NCBI RefSeq assembly: GCF_017948245.1
Contig: NZ_CP072868.1
Coordinates: 62,001-126,000 of the forward strand
Source: Rhizobium sp. NLR16a
GTDB taxonomy: Bacteria > Pseudomonadota > Alphaproteobacteria > Rhizobiales > Rhizobiaceae
Length of the DNA stretch: 64,000 nucleotides
Reading direction: 5' to 3'
A program made the position numbers and the translations under genes. Positions 1 through 9,365 of the stretch are shown piece after piece (the first letter of the stretch is position 1; each line of letters begins with the position of its first letter). The notes beneath the pieces were generated by a model, which was not told the DNA's origin, ran no database searches, and worked only from the letters and a program-made list of their open reading frames with translations.

Positions 1-196
1 CCGGCATGAAGGCGAAGGTGCGTTCGGTATCGGCCTGGAAGCGATCGAGGAAAGGCACGGCATAACCGAGACCGACGAGACGCTCCTGCGGCAGGCGCAC
101 CCACAGCGACGAGAGCGCCATGGCGATCGACTGCTCGGCAAGACGCCCGAGGTCGGAGTGATAGAACTGGCGTAGGTCGACGATATCCGCGTGCAT
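1..196 (-). CDS. class I SAM-dependent methyltransferase, N-terminal fragment
   Basis: The gene runs off the left edge and only about 65 N-terminal residues are visible, read from an ATG at 196. The fragment begins MHADIVDLRQFYHSDLGRLA and continues into a Leu/Val-rich stretch that includes LVGLGYAVPFLDRF. From memory this matches the start of the methyltransferase that lies divergently from gloB in Rhizobium and relatives. The SAM-binding core itself is largely outside the window, so the assignment rests on resemblance of the N-terminus and on gene order. Substrate unknown. Confidence 0.6.
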   Translation of the reverse strand, partial: MHADIVDLRQFYHSDLGRLAEQSIAMALSSLWVRLPQERLVGLGYAVPFLDRFQADTERTFAFMP

Positions 197-285
197 TGCG
201 ATAAATGTTATCAGCGGGCGGTTGGACTTCAAGGCCGGACTCTCTACATTCCCGCGAGAGTCGTGGGACAAGGGATTGTTTGAAG

Positions 286-1056
286 ATGAAACCTTTGGAA
301 TTAGACGTTTTTCTCTGCCGCACCGACAATTTCGGCGTGCTCGTACACGATCCGGAGACGGGATATACCGCGGCGATCGACGCGCCGGAGGAGGCGCCGA
401 TCCTGGAAGCGGCGACACGGCGCGGCTGGAAGATCACCCACATCTTCACCACCCATCACCACACCGATCACGTCGCCGCCAACCTGGCGCTGAAGGAGCA
501 ATTCGGCTGCGAGATCATCGGCCCGATCAACGAGGCTATCGCCATTCCCGGTCTCGACCGGACGATGGCCGATGGCGACAGCTTCCTTTTCGGCGATCAC
601 ACGGTCAAGGTCATCGAGACCCCCGGTCACACTGCCGGTCACATCTGCTATCACTTCGTCGACGACAAGCTGCTCTTTGCCGCCGACACGCTGTTTGCCC
701 TCGGCTGCGGCCGCCTTTTCGAACGCCCCGCCGCCGACATGTGGCATTCCCTGCAGAAGCTCGCCGTGCTGCCGGACGAGACCGCCGTCTATTTCGGCCA
801 CGAATATACATTGTCCAACGCCCGCTTCGCGCTGACGGTCGATCCCGACAATGAGCGCCTGAAGAGCCGCGCCGCCGAGATCGAAGCCTTGCGCGCCGAG
901 GGCAAATTCACCGTCCCGACGACGCTCGGGCTGGAGAAGGAAACCAATCCGTTTCTGCGCGCCGCCGATCCGGCGATCCGCCGCAATCTGATCATGGAAG
1001 GCAAGACGAATGAGGAGGTCTTTGCCGAGATCCGCAAGCGCAAGGACAATTTCTGA
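286..1056 (+). CDS. gloB: hydroxyacylglutathione hydrolase (glyoxalase II)
   Basis: Hydrolyses S-lactoylglutathione to D-lactate and glutathione, the second step of cytosolic methylglyoxal detoxification. It is a 256-residue metallo-beta-lactamase-fold enzyme. The metal-binding signature THHHTDH is at about residues 53-59, later metal histidines are in ETPGHTAGH, and FGHEYT is the bridging region; the C-terminal substrate domain is present. The length is typical of bacterial GloB. The reading frame is open upstream to 205, but the family N-terminus starts at the ATG at 286 ([17 protein letters not shown]). The stop overlaps the next start (TGATG), so the cupin gene is probably co-translated. 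Confidence 0.95.
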   Translation: MKPLELDVFLCRTDNFGVLVHDPETGYTAAIDAPEEAPILEAATRRGWKITHIFTTHHHTDHVAANLALKEQFGCEIIGPINEAIAIPGLDRTMADGDSFLFGDHTVKVIETPGHTAGHICYHFVDDKLLFAADTLFALGCGRLFERPAADMWHSLQKLAVLPDETAVYFGHEYTLSNARFALTVDPDNERLKSRAAEIEALRAEGKFTVPTTLGLEKETNPFLRAADPAIRRNLIMEGKTNEEVFAEIRKRKDNF

Positions 1057-1478
1057 TGTCGCCTGAGGGGATCATTCGCGAGCTCGGCATGCAGCCGCAT
1101 CCCGAAGGCGGCTGGTACGTGCAGACATTCCGCGACACGGCGGGTGGAGAGCGCGGCCATTCGACGGCGATCTATTATCTGCTGACAAAGGGACAGCGTT
1201 CGCACTGGCATCGCGTCCATGACGCGGTCGAGGTCTGGCATTATTACGCCGGTGCGCCGCTGGCGCTGCACCGCTCGCAGGACGGGATGGCAAGCGAGAC
1301 GCTGACGCTCGGAACAAACCTTCCTGCCGGCGAGCGGCCGCAGGCAATCATTCCCGCCAATTGGTGGCAATCGGCCGAATCGCTCGGCGATTTCACCCTG
1401 GTCGGCTGCACTGTTTCGCCCGGCTTCGAATTTTCGAGCTTCGAGATGGCGCCGGCGGATTGGAAACCTGGCGACTGA
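1056..1478 (+). CDS. cupin superfamily protein (DUF985 / Cupin_5)
   Basis: A 140-residue single-domain cupin. It shows the family pattern beginning HPEGGWYVQTFRD, with putative metal or ligand residues in SHWHRVHDAVEVWHYYAG, and the late LVGCTVSPGFEFSSFEMA strand that ends DUF985 proteins. The function of the family is not established; related folds bind sugars or metals. It starts within the stop of gloB, which suggests a two-gene operon. The convergent exporter gene ends four bases downstream. Confidence 0.85.
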   Translation: MSPEGIIRELGMQPHPEGGWYVQTFRDTAGGERGHSTAIYYLLTKGQRSHWHRVHDAVEVWHYYAGAPLALHRSQDGMASETLTLGTNLPAGERPQAIIPANWWQSAESLGDFTLVGCTVSPGFEFSSFEMAPADWKPGD

Positions 1479-1481
1479 GGG

Positions 1482-2372
1482 CTACTCGGCTGCCGCAGGC
1501 TGCGCCGGAATCTTGCGGCGGACCAGTTCCTGGGCAGCGAGCACCGCTCCACCGGTGACGAGCAGGCAGGCGAGAGCAATGCGCCAGCTCGGCTCGGCAA
1601 ATCCGAACAGCGTCAGGATGAGCGTCGACAGCAGCGGCGCGGCATAACTTGCCGCACCGAGAATCTGGATATCACCGTTCTTGACGCCATAATCCCAGGC
1701 GTAGAAGGCAGCCCCCACGGGCAGGAGCCCGAGCCCGATGACGGCAACCCATTCGAACATCGTCGCCGGCCAGACGGTTGCCTCCAGGCCGAGATGGCAG
1801 AAGAGCGACAGGACGGAAGTGACAAGGCAAAAGCCGGTAACGACATCGGTGGAAACGGCTTCAAAACGCCTGGTCAGCAGCGAATAGCCCGACCATGTGA
1901 AGGCGCAGAGGAAGGCCGCCCCATAACCGACCGCGTAGGCGCCGTCGAAATCGATGCCGTTGCGGCCGACGATCAGGAAGGTGCCGCAAAGCCCGGCGAG
2001 CGCGCCCGCCACGTGATACCAGCGCAACCGTTCGCCCGGCAGCAGCGCCGAGCCGACCACGATCAACAACGGCCAGAGATAGGCGATCAGTCCCGCCTCC
2101 ACCGCCGGCGCGTTCCTGAGCGCCGTAAAATAGAGGAAATGATAGCCGAACAAGCCTGCAATACCTGTTATCCAGACCTTTGGCGGCTGCTTCAGCAACG
2201 CCAGCCGCGCCGGGTTGAGGACAAGCATGACGAGGCCGGGAATGCTGCCGATCGCAAAGCAGACGGCCGACAGCTGGAAGGGCGGCATCTTGCCGGAGCC
2301 GGCCGTCAACAGCGCCAGGAACGACCACATCAGAATGGCCGTAAAACCAATCAGCGTCGCGCGAAATTTCAC
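1482..2372 (-). CDS. EamA/DMT-family exporter, YddG-like
   Basis: A 296-residue inner-membrane protein with about ten hydrophobic segments in two EamA halves (roughly residues 5-135 and 145-285). It resembles the aromatic amino-acid exporter YddG: the N-terminus has TAILMWSFLALLTAGSG and the middle has FTWSGYSLLTRRF. Translation starts at a GTG at 2372 behind a good ribosome site (AGGAGGACAG). The substrate cannot be read from the sequence; aromatic amino acids are the family precedent. Convergent with the cupin gene. Confidence 0.85.
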   Translation of the reverse strand: MKFRATLIGFTAILMWSFLALLTAGSGKMPPFQLSAVCFAIGSIPGLVMLVLNPARLALLKQPPKVWITGIAGLFGYHFLYFTALRNAPAVEAGLIAYLWPLLIVVGSALLPGERLRWYHVAGALAGLCGTFLIVGRNGIDFDGAYAVGYGAAFLCAFTWSGYSLLTRRFEAVSTDVVTGFCLVTSVLSLFCHLGLEATVWPATMFEWVAVIGLGLLPVGAAFYAWDYGVKNGDIQILGAASYAAPLLSTLILTLFGFAEPSWRIALACLLVTGGAVLAAQELVRRKIPAQPAAAE

Positions 2373-2402
2373 CTGTCCTCCTTCACGGAGGCGAAAGCTC
2401 CG

Positions 2403-3182
2403 TCAGCCGACGCTGCCGTATTTGACGGCAGTGATCGTCACCATTCCATATTCGGTCGGAATGCGCACATAAACAGGAGCATATACATTTGCCGCGTCCG
2501 ACTTGGCAAACCAGATTTCCATGCGGTCGCTCTTGCTGAGATAGTCGATGTCCTTGCGGCCCTTCTTGTAGCCTGAGCGCGGCACGAAACGCACGCCGCA
2601 GACGACCGCCTTGCCCTTGAAGCCATCGGTCTTGAAATCCTCGTCGCCTTTCGGCGAAAGCACCAGGTCCATGCGCGTCTCGCCGTCGAAGATCGGCAGC
2701 GTCTGCGCGCAGACCTTGGTGTCCCCGGTGAAAACAAGGCCGGAGATCGGATCGAGCACCGAACGCATGTCGCCCGGCGTGACGTCAATCCAGTTCTTCG
2801 GCCTTTTCGGCGGCGGCGTCGTCGTCGCCGATATGATGTCGCCGTTGCGGTAGCTGACCTCGTAGACGCGGGCCTTCTTGCCGCTCTTGTAATAGAGCGA
2901 ATATTTCAGCGCCTGCAGCCGATCATTACGGACGACGCCGGTGACGCTGGTCTTAGCCGAGATGGTCTTGACGAGATCAGCAAGGCCGGCGGATTTGATA
3001 TCGCCGGCGATCTTGTAAGAGTGATCGTCCTCGATCTGCGTCAGGAACGCGGCGCGCGCGATCGGCAGGCCGGCAAGCGTCACCCGATAGACCGTCTGAT
3101 GCTGGACCTCGGCCGCCGATGCCGGTATGGCAAGCAGTGCGGCGATAGCCGAAATGAAAATGCGTCTGCCCGAATGAGCCAT
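2403..3182 (-). CDS. DUF3108 domain-containing secreted protein
   Basis: A 259-residue protein of unknown function. I place the start at the ATG at 3182 because it gives an immediate signal peptide (MAHSGRRIFISAIAALLAIPASAAE); the longer frame to 3341 has no such N-terminus. The mature part is a beta-rich DUF3108 domain with the segment RVTLAGLPIARAAFLTQI and a later VVCGVRFVPRSGYKKGR segment. It is expected in the periplasm or cell envelope. It is divergent from rpmB across a 237-base intergenic region. Confidence 0.8.
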   Translation of the reverse strand: MAHSGRRIFISAIAALLAIPASAAEVQHQTVYRVTLAGLPIARAAFLTQIEDDHSYKIAGDIKSAGLADLVKTISAKTSVTGVVRNDRLQALKYSLYYKSGKKARVYEVSYRNGDIISATTTPPPKRPKNWIDVTPGDMRSVLDPISGLVFTGDTKVCAQTLPIFDGETRMDLVLSPKGDEDFKTDGFKGKAVVCGVRFVPRSGYKKGRKDIDYLSKSDRMEIWFAKSDAANVYAPVYVRIPTEYGMVTITAVKYGSVG

Positions 3183-3297
3183 GAATGAAGCCTTGTCTTG
3201 CCGCGCCGGCAGCCCTGTCGGGAGTTCTATACTCCTGCCTTGAAGGGAAGAAAACAGCAGCTTTTTGACGGAATTGCGGGAAAGGCCAAGGTTTGGC

Positions 3298-3326
3298 TTG
3301 ACGCGCGCAGCCTCTCTGACTATAGA
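3298..3326 (+). promoter_or_regulatory. sigma70-type promoter for rpmB
   Basis: TTGACG at 3298-3303, a 17-base spacer, and TATAGA at 3321-3326. This is close to the housekeeping consensus and lies about 95 bases before the rpmB start. It predicts transcription from about 3333. Confidence 0.7.
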
Positions 3327-3419
3327 ACCGCAACTTTCCAATCATGGCTGTTGGATTGCGAGCCCGGTTTTGCCGGGGATGGCAATTCGATGGCCCGAGA
3401 AAACAAGAATAGGTGTTCA

Positions 3420-3719
3420 ATGTCCCGCGTGTGCGAATTGACCGGCAAGGCCGTCCTGACTGGTAACAATGTCAGCCATGCCAACAACAAGACCAAGCGC
3501 CGGTTCCTGCCGAACCTGTGCCAGGTAACGCTGATTTCCGACGCTCTCAACCAGCGTTATCGTCTTCGCGTTTCGGCTGCTGCCCTTCGCTCCGTCGAGC
3601 ATCGTGGCGGCCTCGATGCCTTCCTGATCAAGGCAAGCGAAAACGAACTGTCGATGCGCGCGCGCCTGCTGCGCCGTCAGATCGTCAAGAAGACCGCCGA
3701 AGCGGCTGTTGCTGCCTAA
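3420..3719 (+). CDS. rpmB: 50S ribosomal protein L28
   Basis: A 99-residue ribosomal protein of the large subunit, with the family start [20 protein letters not shown] and the basic [13 protein letters not shown] motif. The length and C-terminal extension are typical of alphaproteobacterial L28. The ATG at 3420 is preceded by an AGGT ribosome site. The frame is open further upstream to 3198, but nothing there resembles L28. It is transcribed alone from the promoter at 3298-3326, with the queuosine-precursor transporter about 110 bases downstream. Confidence 0.97.
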   Translation: MSRVCELTGKAVLTGNNVSHANNKTKRRFLPNLCQVTLISDALNQRYRLRVSAAALRSVEHRGGLDAFLIKASENELSMRARLLRRQIVKKTAEAAVAA

Positions 3720-3800
3720 GCTTCTGCCCTTCTTTCATACGGCTTCGAAAGGCTTGGACGGATAAACCCGGTCAGGCCTTTTGCTTTGCCTGAGCACTCC

Positions 3801-3833
3801 AACTGGTGGCATCACCCAGGATAAAAAAATGCT
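3801..3833 (+). promoter_or_regulatory. preQ1-I-like riboswitch overlapping the start codon
   Basis: The layout matches the compact class I preQ1 aptamer, an H-type pseudoknot. P1 is CUGG (3803-3806) paired with CCAG (3816-3819). The hairpin loop contains GCAU (3809-3812), followed by CACC. An A-rich tail AUAAAAAA (3821-3828) leads to AUGC (3829-3832), which is complementary to the loop GCAU. The ribosome site AGGA (3818-3821) overlaps P1 and the ATG is the second pairing strand, so ligand binding would shut off translation. The downstream gene is a queuosine-precursor transporter of the YhhQ family, a known preQ1-riboswitch target. Recognised by pattern only; no covariance search was run. 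Confidence 0.65.
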
Positions 3834-4464
3834 GAAGACGCGCTATACGATTGCCTATGTCGCCCTGATGACGCTTGTCGTCGTCGCTTCCAACTTCCTC
3901 GTTCAGTTTCCGCTGAACGCCGAAGTCGCCGGCATCAACCTGGCCGACATCCTGACCTGGGGCGCCTTCTCCTATCCGGTCGCCTTCCTGATCACCGACC
4001 TGACCAACCGCCAGTTCGGCCCGCAGGCAGCCCGCAAGGTCGTCTTTGCCGGCTTCGTCGTCGGCGTGACGCTCTCCTTCTTTACGTCAGTGCCGCGTAT
4101 CGCCATCGCTTCCGGCTCGGCCTATCTCGCCGGCCAGCTGCTCGATATCGCCGTCTTCAACCGCCTTCGCCGCCAGGCCTGGTGGCGCGCGCCGCTCTTG
4201 GGCTCGCTGATCGGCTCGGCGCTTGATACGGTGATGTTCTTCTCGCTGTCCTTCGCCGCGTTTTTCGTCTTCCTCGGTCCGAACGAGCCGTTCGCGCTCG
4301 AGCTGGCCCCGATCCTCGGTGTATTTTCCACTGAGGCCCCGCGCTGGATTTCCTGGGCGCTCGGCGATTTCGCCGTCAAGATGATCGTGGGCCTCGTCAT
4401 GCTGCTGCCCTATGGCGCGCTCATGAACGTGTTGCGGCCGATGCAGCCTGTGCGCGTCGGCTAA
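3829..4464 (+). CDS. yhhQ: queuosine precursor transporter (YhhQ/VUT family)
   Basis: A 211-residue inner-membrane protein with about six hydrophobic segments, belonging to the COG1738 family that imports queuosine precursors (preQ0/preQ1) for tRNA modification. Family features visible are NLADILTWGAFSYPVAFLITDLTNR near residues 40-64 and LGDFAVKMIVGLVMLLPYG near the C-terminus. The ATG at 3829 lies in the pseudoknot described separately; a TTG further upstream (3781) would place the riboswitch inside the gene and is unlikely. Control is probably translational, by preQ1. Confidence 0.9.
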   Translation: MLKTRYTIAYVALMTLVVVASNFLVQFPLNAEVAGINLADILTWGAFSYPVAFLITDLTNRQFGPQAARKVVFAGFVVGVTLSFFTSVPRIAIASGSAYLAGQLLDIAVFNRLRRQAWWRAPLLGSLIGSALDTVMFFSLSFAAFFVFLGPNEPFALELAPILGVFSTEAPRWISWALGDFAVKMIVGLVMLLPYGALMNVLRPMQPVRVG

Positions 4465-4473
4465 ACGATGGGT

Positions 4474-5040
4474 TCAACGACGCTGCCGGACCGCGCCGGT
4501 GGCGATGGCGGGATGCAGCAGAACCTCTGCAACCAGATCATCGATCTCTCGTGACGAATCGAGCCGCAGGACCGGGGCCGTCTGCGTTTCCAACCATTGC
4601 TCATGCGCCGCGAGGCTGCGACGTTCCGGGCCAGCCGTGTCGTAACTTGCCGCCCATTCCATGAATTCCCCGCTCTTGATTTCCATATCGCCGCCGGGCC
4701 CGATCCTGTCTCCGTAGCGGGCAATCTCCCGCGCACGGATGCGCGCCATCCGCAGCTCCGGCTCAATCCTGAGGAACACGATCAGATCATAGAACGGCTC
4801 GATCTGCCTCGCCCATTTCAGCGCCGATCCGGAGAGGATCCAGCCGTCATGCCGTGCCGCCTCGGCAAGAAGCAGTCTTATGCGTTCTTCGGCGTCGCGC
4901 GGCGTCGTGAATGGCGGATCGGTCGGCAGCCAAAAGAAATCATCGGTATCGAGATGGGCGATATCAAGCCGTTCGGCAAGCGTATGGCCGAGCGATGTCG
5001 TGCCGGAACCGGAGGCACCCATGATATGAACATGCACCAC
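4474..5040 (-). CDS. small P-loop nucleoside/shikimate kinase-like protein
   Basis: A 188-residue P-loop NTPase of the adenylate/shikimate kinase type. The Walker A motif GASGSGTTS is at the N-terminus, followed by HLDTDDFFW, a substrate-contact position in this fold, and a lid-like Arg-rich segment (RMARIRAREIARYGDRIG). Its true substrate is unknown; relatives are often annotated as adenylate kinase or AAA ATPase without proof. I prefer the GTG start at 5040 because GGAGGG lies six bases before it; a start at 5076 adds 12 residues with no ribosome site. Convergent with the transporter gene. Confidence 0.7.
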   Translation of the reverse strand: MVHVHIMGASGSGTTSLGHTLAERLDIAHLDTDDFFWLPTDPPFTTPRDAEERIRLLLAEAARHDGWILSGSALKWARQIEPFYDLIVFLRIEPELRMARIRAREIARYGDRIGPGGDMEIKSGEFMEWAASYDTAGPERRSLAAHEQWLETQTAPVLRLDSSREIDDLVAEVLLHPAIATGAVRQRR

Positions 5041-5098
5041 GACTGTCCCTCCGAAAACTGCTCTCGATGCGACCATGGGATAGCCGATGCATGTGACG

Positions 5099-6124
5099 TC
5101 AATCTGACGCCGCGCTGAGCACGTGGCGATCGGAGAGCCGGAATTCCAGCATCAGATTGCGCTGCAGGATCGAGTGGTTGTCGTCCGACACCATAATGAT
5201 ATTGACCGTGCCGTCGGCGGCCTGGAACACGTCAAGTCCTTCCATATTGTCAATCTGTGAGTTGAAATTGCCTTCGATCAGCAATTCGCCATCGACGACG
5301 GCCCCCGGCCGGATATCGGCGCCTTTGATGCGTCGAAGCCGCATGCCGATGCCTTCGGCCATATTGAACCGCCGCTCCAGGAGCAGCAGGTCGCCGTCCG
5401 GCAGGAAGGCGCCGTCGGTAACGTCGAAGCTGCCGTCGCGTTTGATCGAGAACACCCCTTTCAGCGGGCCGCTGAGAATGGCCGCCATCCGGTTGCCCTC
5501 GCTATCGAGACCGCGCTCGGAGACAATGACCATGCCGCCCTTCAACGGACTGGAGGCGGGCGCCACGGCAATGGTTTCGATACCGCGATTATCGCTCAGC
5601 ATCGTGCGCGGGATGAGGATCGGCAGGGTCGCGATCGCGCGCGATTCCGCAAAGCCGGGATCGGGATAGGCGTCGACGCGATGATCTTGCTCGAAAGAGA
5701 CCAAAATGCGGTCGCCGTCGAGCGCCAGGCCCTCGGCATCCATATAGCCCTTGCCCTCGAGGCTGCGGCCGGCGCGGTTCTTCATCGGGGTAATCTCGAC
5801 CTGAGAAAGGCCCGAAAGCCTGCCCCCGGCATCGCGCTCGATGCTGCCGGTCAGCCACTGGCCGGTATCGAGCACGACGACGAAGTGTTTCTGGTCCGGC
5901 CGGAAACGGATTGAGGAAAGCGACCCGAACAGCGCGCGGCTGGAAACCATCTCCAGCCCACCGAGAAATTCCAGCGATCCGAACTTCGTCTGCGACGATC
6001 CGATCCTGAAATCGGTAATTTGCCGGCTAATGACGGGGATTTCGTCGCCGGCCATCGCCGCGGGAGCGCCCCCTGCGAGGCACAGCGAGACCGATGCCGC
6101 GCGGCAGAGGCGCTTGACCATCAT
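5099..6124 (-). CDS. esterase-like/phytase-like beta-propeller protein, exported
   Basis: A 341-residue protein with an N-terminal signal peptide (about residues 1-25, ending AAMAGDE). It belongs to the 'esterase-like activity of phytase' family (PF13449). Typical segments are LEGKGYMDAEGLALDGDRILVSFE, RTMLSDNRGIETIAV and NMEGLDVFQAADG, which look like repeated blades of a propeller. It probably acts in the periplasm; the substrate is unknown and phosphate-ester hydrolysis is only the family label. The gene lies immediately downstream of cobT on the same strand with a 24-base gap, so it may be read from the cob operon. Confidence 0.75.
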   Translation of the reverse strand: MMVKRLCRAASVSLCLAGGAPAAMAGDEIPVISRQITDFRIGSSQTKFGSLEFLGGLEMVSSRALFGSLSSIRFRPDQKHFVVVLDTGQWLTGSIERDAGGRLSGLSQVEITPMKNRAGRSLEGKGYMDAEGLALDGDRILVSFEQDHRVDAYPDPGFAESRAIATLPILIPRTMLSDNRGIETIAVAPASSPLKGGMVIVSERGLDSEGNRMAAILSGPLKGVFSIKRDGSFDVTDGAFLPDGDLLLLERRFNMAEGIGMRLRRIKGADIRPGAVVDGELLIEGNFNSQIDNMEGLDVFQAADGTVNIIMVSDDNHSILQRNLMLEFRLSDRHVLSAASD

Positions 6125-6148
6125 TCCACGTGTTTCCTTGCAGGAGCG

Positions 6149-8050
6149 TCAGCCGGCACGGCGCAACCGGCCGCCGCGCGGCTGGGCGGATTGATCTTCG
6201 AAGAGTGAGGCAAGCTGTTCGGTCATCGCCCCGGCAAGCTCGTCCGCATCGACGATCGTCACGGCTCGGCGATAGTAGCGTGTCACGTCATGACCGATGC
6301 CGATCGCCAGCATTTCGACAGGCGAGCGCGTCTCGATCTGCTCGATGACGGCGCGCAGATGCCGTTCGAGATAATTGCCCGGATTGACCGACAGCGTCGA
6401 ATCGTCGACCGGCGCCCCGTCCGAGATCATCATCAGAATGCGGCGCTGCTCGCGGCGGGCGAGCAGGCGGTTATGCGCCCAGATCAGCGCCTCGCCGTCA
6501 ATGTTTTCCTTGAGCAGCCCTTCGCGCATCATCAGCCCGAGATTGGCGCGTGCGCGCCGCCAGGGTGCGTCGGCCGACTTGTAGATGATGTGACGCAGGT
6601 CGTTGAGACGACCGGGCGTCTGCGGTTTGCCGCCGGCGAGCCAGGTTTCACGCGCCTGCCCGCCCTTCCAGGCCTTTGTCGTAAAGCCGAGAATCTCGAC
6701 CTTGACGCCGCAGCGTTCCAGCGTCCGGGCGAGAATGTCGGCGCAGGTGGCAGCCACGGTGATCGGCCGACCGCGCATGGAACCGGAATTGTCGATGAGC
6801 AGCGTGACGACAGTGTCGCGGAACTGCGTGTCGCGCTCCATCTTGAAGGAGAGCGGCTGCATCGGATCGATGATGATGCGCTGCAACCGGGCCGTATCCA
6901 GATAACCCTCCTCCAGATCGAAATCCCAGGAGCGGTTCTGCTGCGCCATCAAGCGGCGCTGCAGCCGGTTGGCAAGACGCCCGACCGCGCCCTGCAGATG
7001 CGCCAGCTGCTTGTCGAGGAAGGCGCGCAGGCGCTCCAGCTCGGCGGCGTCGCAGAGTTCCTCGGCGGTGATGATCTCGTCGAACTCTTCGGTATAGACG
7101 TGATAATCGACCTTTTCGTTGAAATCGGCAAAAGGCGTGTTCGGACGCCGGGTCTCGCCCGGCGTTTCCGAATCGTCCTCGCCCTCTTCCATCATGTCGT
7201 CGTCGGAGATTTCGGCGCCTTCAGTCTCGCCGTCCTCCATCTGCTCGTCGGAGACTTCGCTGTCCTCGACGGGGGCGGCATCGGTGCCGGCATCCTCGTC
7301 GACTTCGTCCTGATCCTGCTCGTCGCCGCTCGGCTGTTCTTCCTGCTCCGACTGATCGTCATTGTCGGCTTCGCTGTCGTCGTCGCCATACTCCTCGGCC
7401 ATCTCCATCACCGACAGCATGTTGCGGACGACCTTGGCGAAGGCTTGCTGGTCGTTGATCGCGCCCGACAGGTTAGCGAGTTCAGCCCCCGCCTTGTCTT
7501 CGATGAAACCGCGCCAGAGATCGAGCACCTTGCCGGCGGTTTCAGGCGGACGTTGGCCGGTCAGCTTCTCGCGCACCATCATGGCGACGGCTTCGCCGAT
7601 CGGCGCGTCTTCCTGGCGCTCGATACCGGTGAAATTCGCCTTGGCATATTTCTCTTCCGTCATGGAGCGCAGGTTCGCCGCCACGCCCTCCATGCGCAGC
7701 GTGCCGATCGATTCGACACGCGCCTGCTCGACCGCATCGAAGATCGCCCGGGCGTCCGAGCCCTGCGGCGCCATGGTCGTATGCATCTTCTCGTCATGGC
7801 AGGCGAGGCGCAACGCCATGGAATCGCCGAGCCCGCGGGTGACCGCCAGCTCATGCGCCGTCGGCCGCTTGGAAAGCTCCGGCAGCCGGATGCGCTCGCC
7901 GGTCATACCAGGCCGTTCATTGGCGAAGGTCACCTCCACATCGCCGTCGCCGGCGATCGAGCGGACGCAACCGGATATCGCCCGGCGCAACGGCTCGACG
8001 TCGACGGGCGCACCGGGCTTTGCTTTCGAATTGTCACCGCGAGCTGCCAT
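6149..8050 (-). CDS. cobT: cobaltochelatase subunit CobT
   Basis: A 633-residue subunit of the aerobic cobaltochelatase. With CobN and CobS it inserts cobalt into hydrogenobyrinate a,c-diamide in B12 synthesis. An N-terminal CobT domain is followed by a very acidic linker (about residues 220-310, rich in Asp/Glu) and a C-terminal von Willebrand A domain whose metal-ion site reads [11 protein letters not shown], with a later [13 protein letters not shown]. This arrangement resembles the D subunit of magnesium chelatase. It follows cobS on the same strand after 13 bases. The cobN gene is not in the window. Confidence 0.95.
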   Translation of the reverse strand: MAARGDNSKAKPGAPVDVEPLRRAISGCVRSIAGDGDVEVTFANERPGMTGERIRLPELSKRPTAHELAVTRGLGDSMALRLACHDEKMHTTMAPQGSDARAIFDAVEQARVESIGTLRMEGVAANLRSMTEEKYAKANFTGIERQEDAPIGEAVAMMVREKLTGQRPPETAGKVLDLWRGFIEDKAGAELANLSGAINDQQAFAKVVRNMLSVMEMAEEYGDDDSEADNDDQSEQEEQPSGDEQDQDEVDEDAGTDAAPVEDSEVSDEQMEDGETEGAEISDDDMMEEGEDDSETPGETRRPNTPFADFNEKVDYHVYTEEFDEIITAEELCDAAELERLRAFLDKQLAHLQGAVGRLANRLQRRLMAQQNRSWDFDLEEGYLDTARLQRIIIDPMQPLSFKMERDTQFRDTVVTLLIDNSGSMRGRPITVAATCADILARTLERCGVKVEILGFTTKAWKGGQARETWLAGGKPQTPGRLNDLRHIIYKSADAPWRRARANLGLMMREGLLKENIDGEALIWAHNRLLARREQRRILMMISDGAPVDDSTLSVNPGNYLERHLRAVIEQIETRSPVEMLAIGIGHDVTRYYRRAVTIVDADELAGAMTEQLASLFEDQSAQPRGGRLRRAG

Positions 8051-8063
8051 GGTCGGTCGGGCC

Positions 8064-9059
8064 TCAGGCTCCGAGGACGATGTTGGCGGCGCTTTCCTTC
8101 AGCTCCACGCCGAAGGCGCGCTGATAGTGCTCGGCGACCAGCGGGCGCTCCAGCTCGTCGCACTTGTTAAGGAAGGTGACGCGGAAGGCAAAGGCGAGGT
8201 CGCCAAAGATTTCGGCATTCTCGGCCCAGGTGATGACCGTGCGCGGGCTCATGACGGTCGAAAGATCGCCGTTCATGAAGGCGGCGCGCGTGAGATCGGC
8301 AACGCGAACCATCTTCGAGACGATATCGCGCCCTTCCCTGTCCTTGCCGAAGCTCTTCACCTTGGCGGCGACGATGTTCACTTCGTGATCATGCGGCAGG
8401 TAGTTCAACGTCGTCACGATCGACCAGCGGTCCATCTGCGCCTGGTTGATCTGCTGCGTGCCGTGATAGAGGCCTGTGGTGTCACCGAGGCCGATCGTAT
8501 TGGCAGTGGCAAACAGGCGGAAAGCGGGGTGCGGCCGGATGACGCGACTCTGGTCGAGCAGCGTCAGGCGGCCGGACGATTCCAGCACGCGCTGGATGAC
8601 GAACATCACGTCGGGACGGCCGGCATCATATTCGTCGAAGACGAGCGCGACATTGTGTTGATAGGCCCAGGGCAGGATGCCGTCCTTGAACTCCGTGACC
8701 TGCAGCCCGTCCTTGACGACGATCGCGTCCTTGCCGACCAGATCGATACGGCTGACATGGCTGTCGAGGTTGATGCGCACGCAAGGCCAGTTGATGCGCG
8801 CCGCCACCTGTTCGATATGCGAGGATTTGCCCGTGCCGTGGTAGCCGGAGATCATCACGCGACGGTTATGCGCGAAGCCTGCGAGAATGGCGAGCGTCGT
8901 CTCGCGGTCGAACAGGTAGTCGGGATCGAGATCCGGCACATAGGCGTCACCCTTGCTGTAGGCGGGAACGCGGATGTCGGAATCGATGCCGAAGGTCTCG
9001 CGGACCGAAACGGTGGTGTCGGGCAGTTCTGAAATATCGAGGTCGATCTTGCTCATCAT
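8064..9059 (-). CDS. cobS: cobaltochelatase AAA+ subunit CobS
   Basis: A 331-residue AAA+ ATPase that powers cobalt insertion together with CobT and CobN in the cytoplasm. Walker A is [10 protein letters not shown] (about residues 71-80) and Walker B is ALVFDEYD (about 138-145); sensor and arginine-finger regions follow in the [14 protein letters not shown] segment. The length matches CobS of other rhizobia. cobS and cobT form a tight pair, with cobS first. No cobalamin riboswitch is visible upstream. Confidence 0.95.
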   Translation of the reverse strand: MMSKIDLDISELPDTTVSVRETFGIDSDIRVPAYSKGDAYVPDLDPDYLFDRETTLAILAGFAHNRRVMISGYHGTGKSSHIEQVAARINWPCVRINLDSHVSRIDLVGKDAIVVKDGLQVTEFKDGILPWAYQHNVALVFDEYDAGRPDVMFVIQRVLESSGRLTLLDQSRVIRPHPAFRLFATANTIGLGDTTGLYHGTQQINQAQMDRWSIVTTLNYLPHDHEVNIVAAKVKSFGKDREGRDIVSKMVRVADLTRAAFMNGDLSTVMSPRTVITWAENAEIFGDLAFAFRVTFLNKCDELERPLVAEHYQRAFGVELKESAANIVLGA

Positions 9060-9365
9060 GTCTCCAAGGCGGGTGAAGCCACCCGGCCAAACTGTCTCAG
9101 GCCATGTCGCAACCGTGACGCCGCGATTTTATTCCGCGCCCGTCCAGGTCGGAACGTCGGCGATACTTCTCCGGGACTGAAACGAAACCTCGGCGGGATG
9201 ATGACCGCGTGCGAGCATTCTTGAAAGAGTCCCGGACAAGAAACGCCGCGTCCGGAAGGTCGGCCGAGGCGATGTCGGGAAAACACGCAGATAGGAGCCG
9301 CGTTTGCCTGCGGCCTCAGCCGATTTGGACCATACCCGATTGAAGCCCAAGAGCAAGGACGGGAA
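9060..9365. other. intergenic region with no recognised feature
   Basis: About 300 bases between cobS and the J-domain gene, both leftward. I looked for a cobalamin riboswitch, a small ORF with a ribosome site, and a terminator, and saw none that I would defend. It should contain the cobS promoter. Confidence 0.5.

Noticed and set aside
6290..8170. 626-residue plus-strand ORF
   Set aside because: Antisense to cobT; hydrophobic runs reflect the acidic linker of CobT read backwards.
9060..9365. Cobalamin riboswitch upstream of cobS
   Set aside because: No B12-box core or the expected long multi-stem leader is recognisable.
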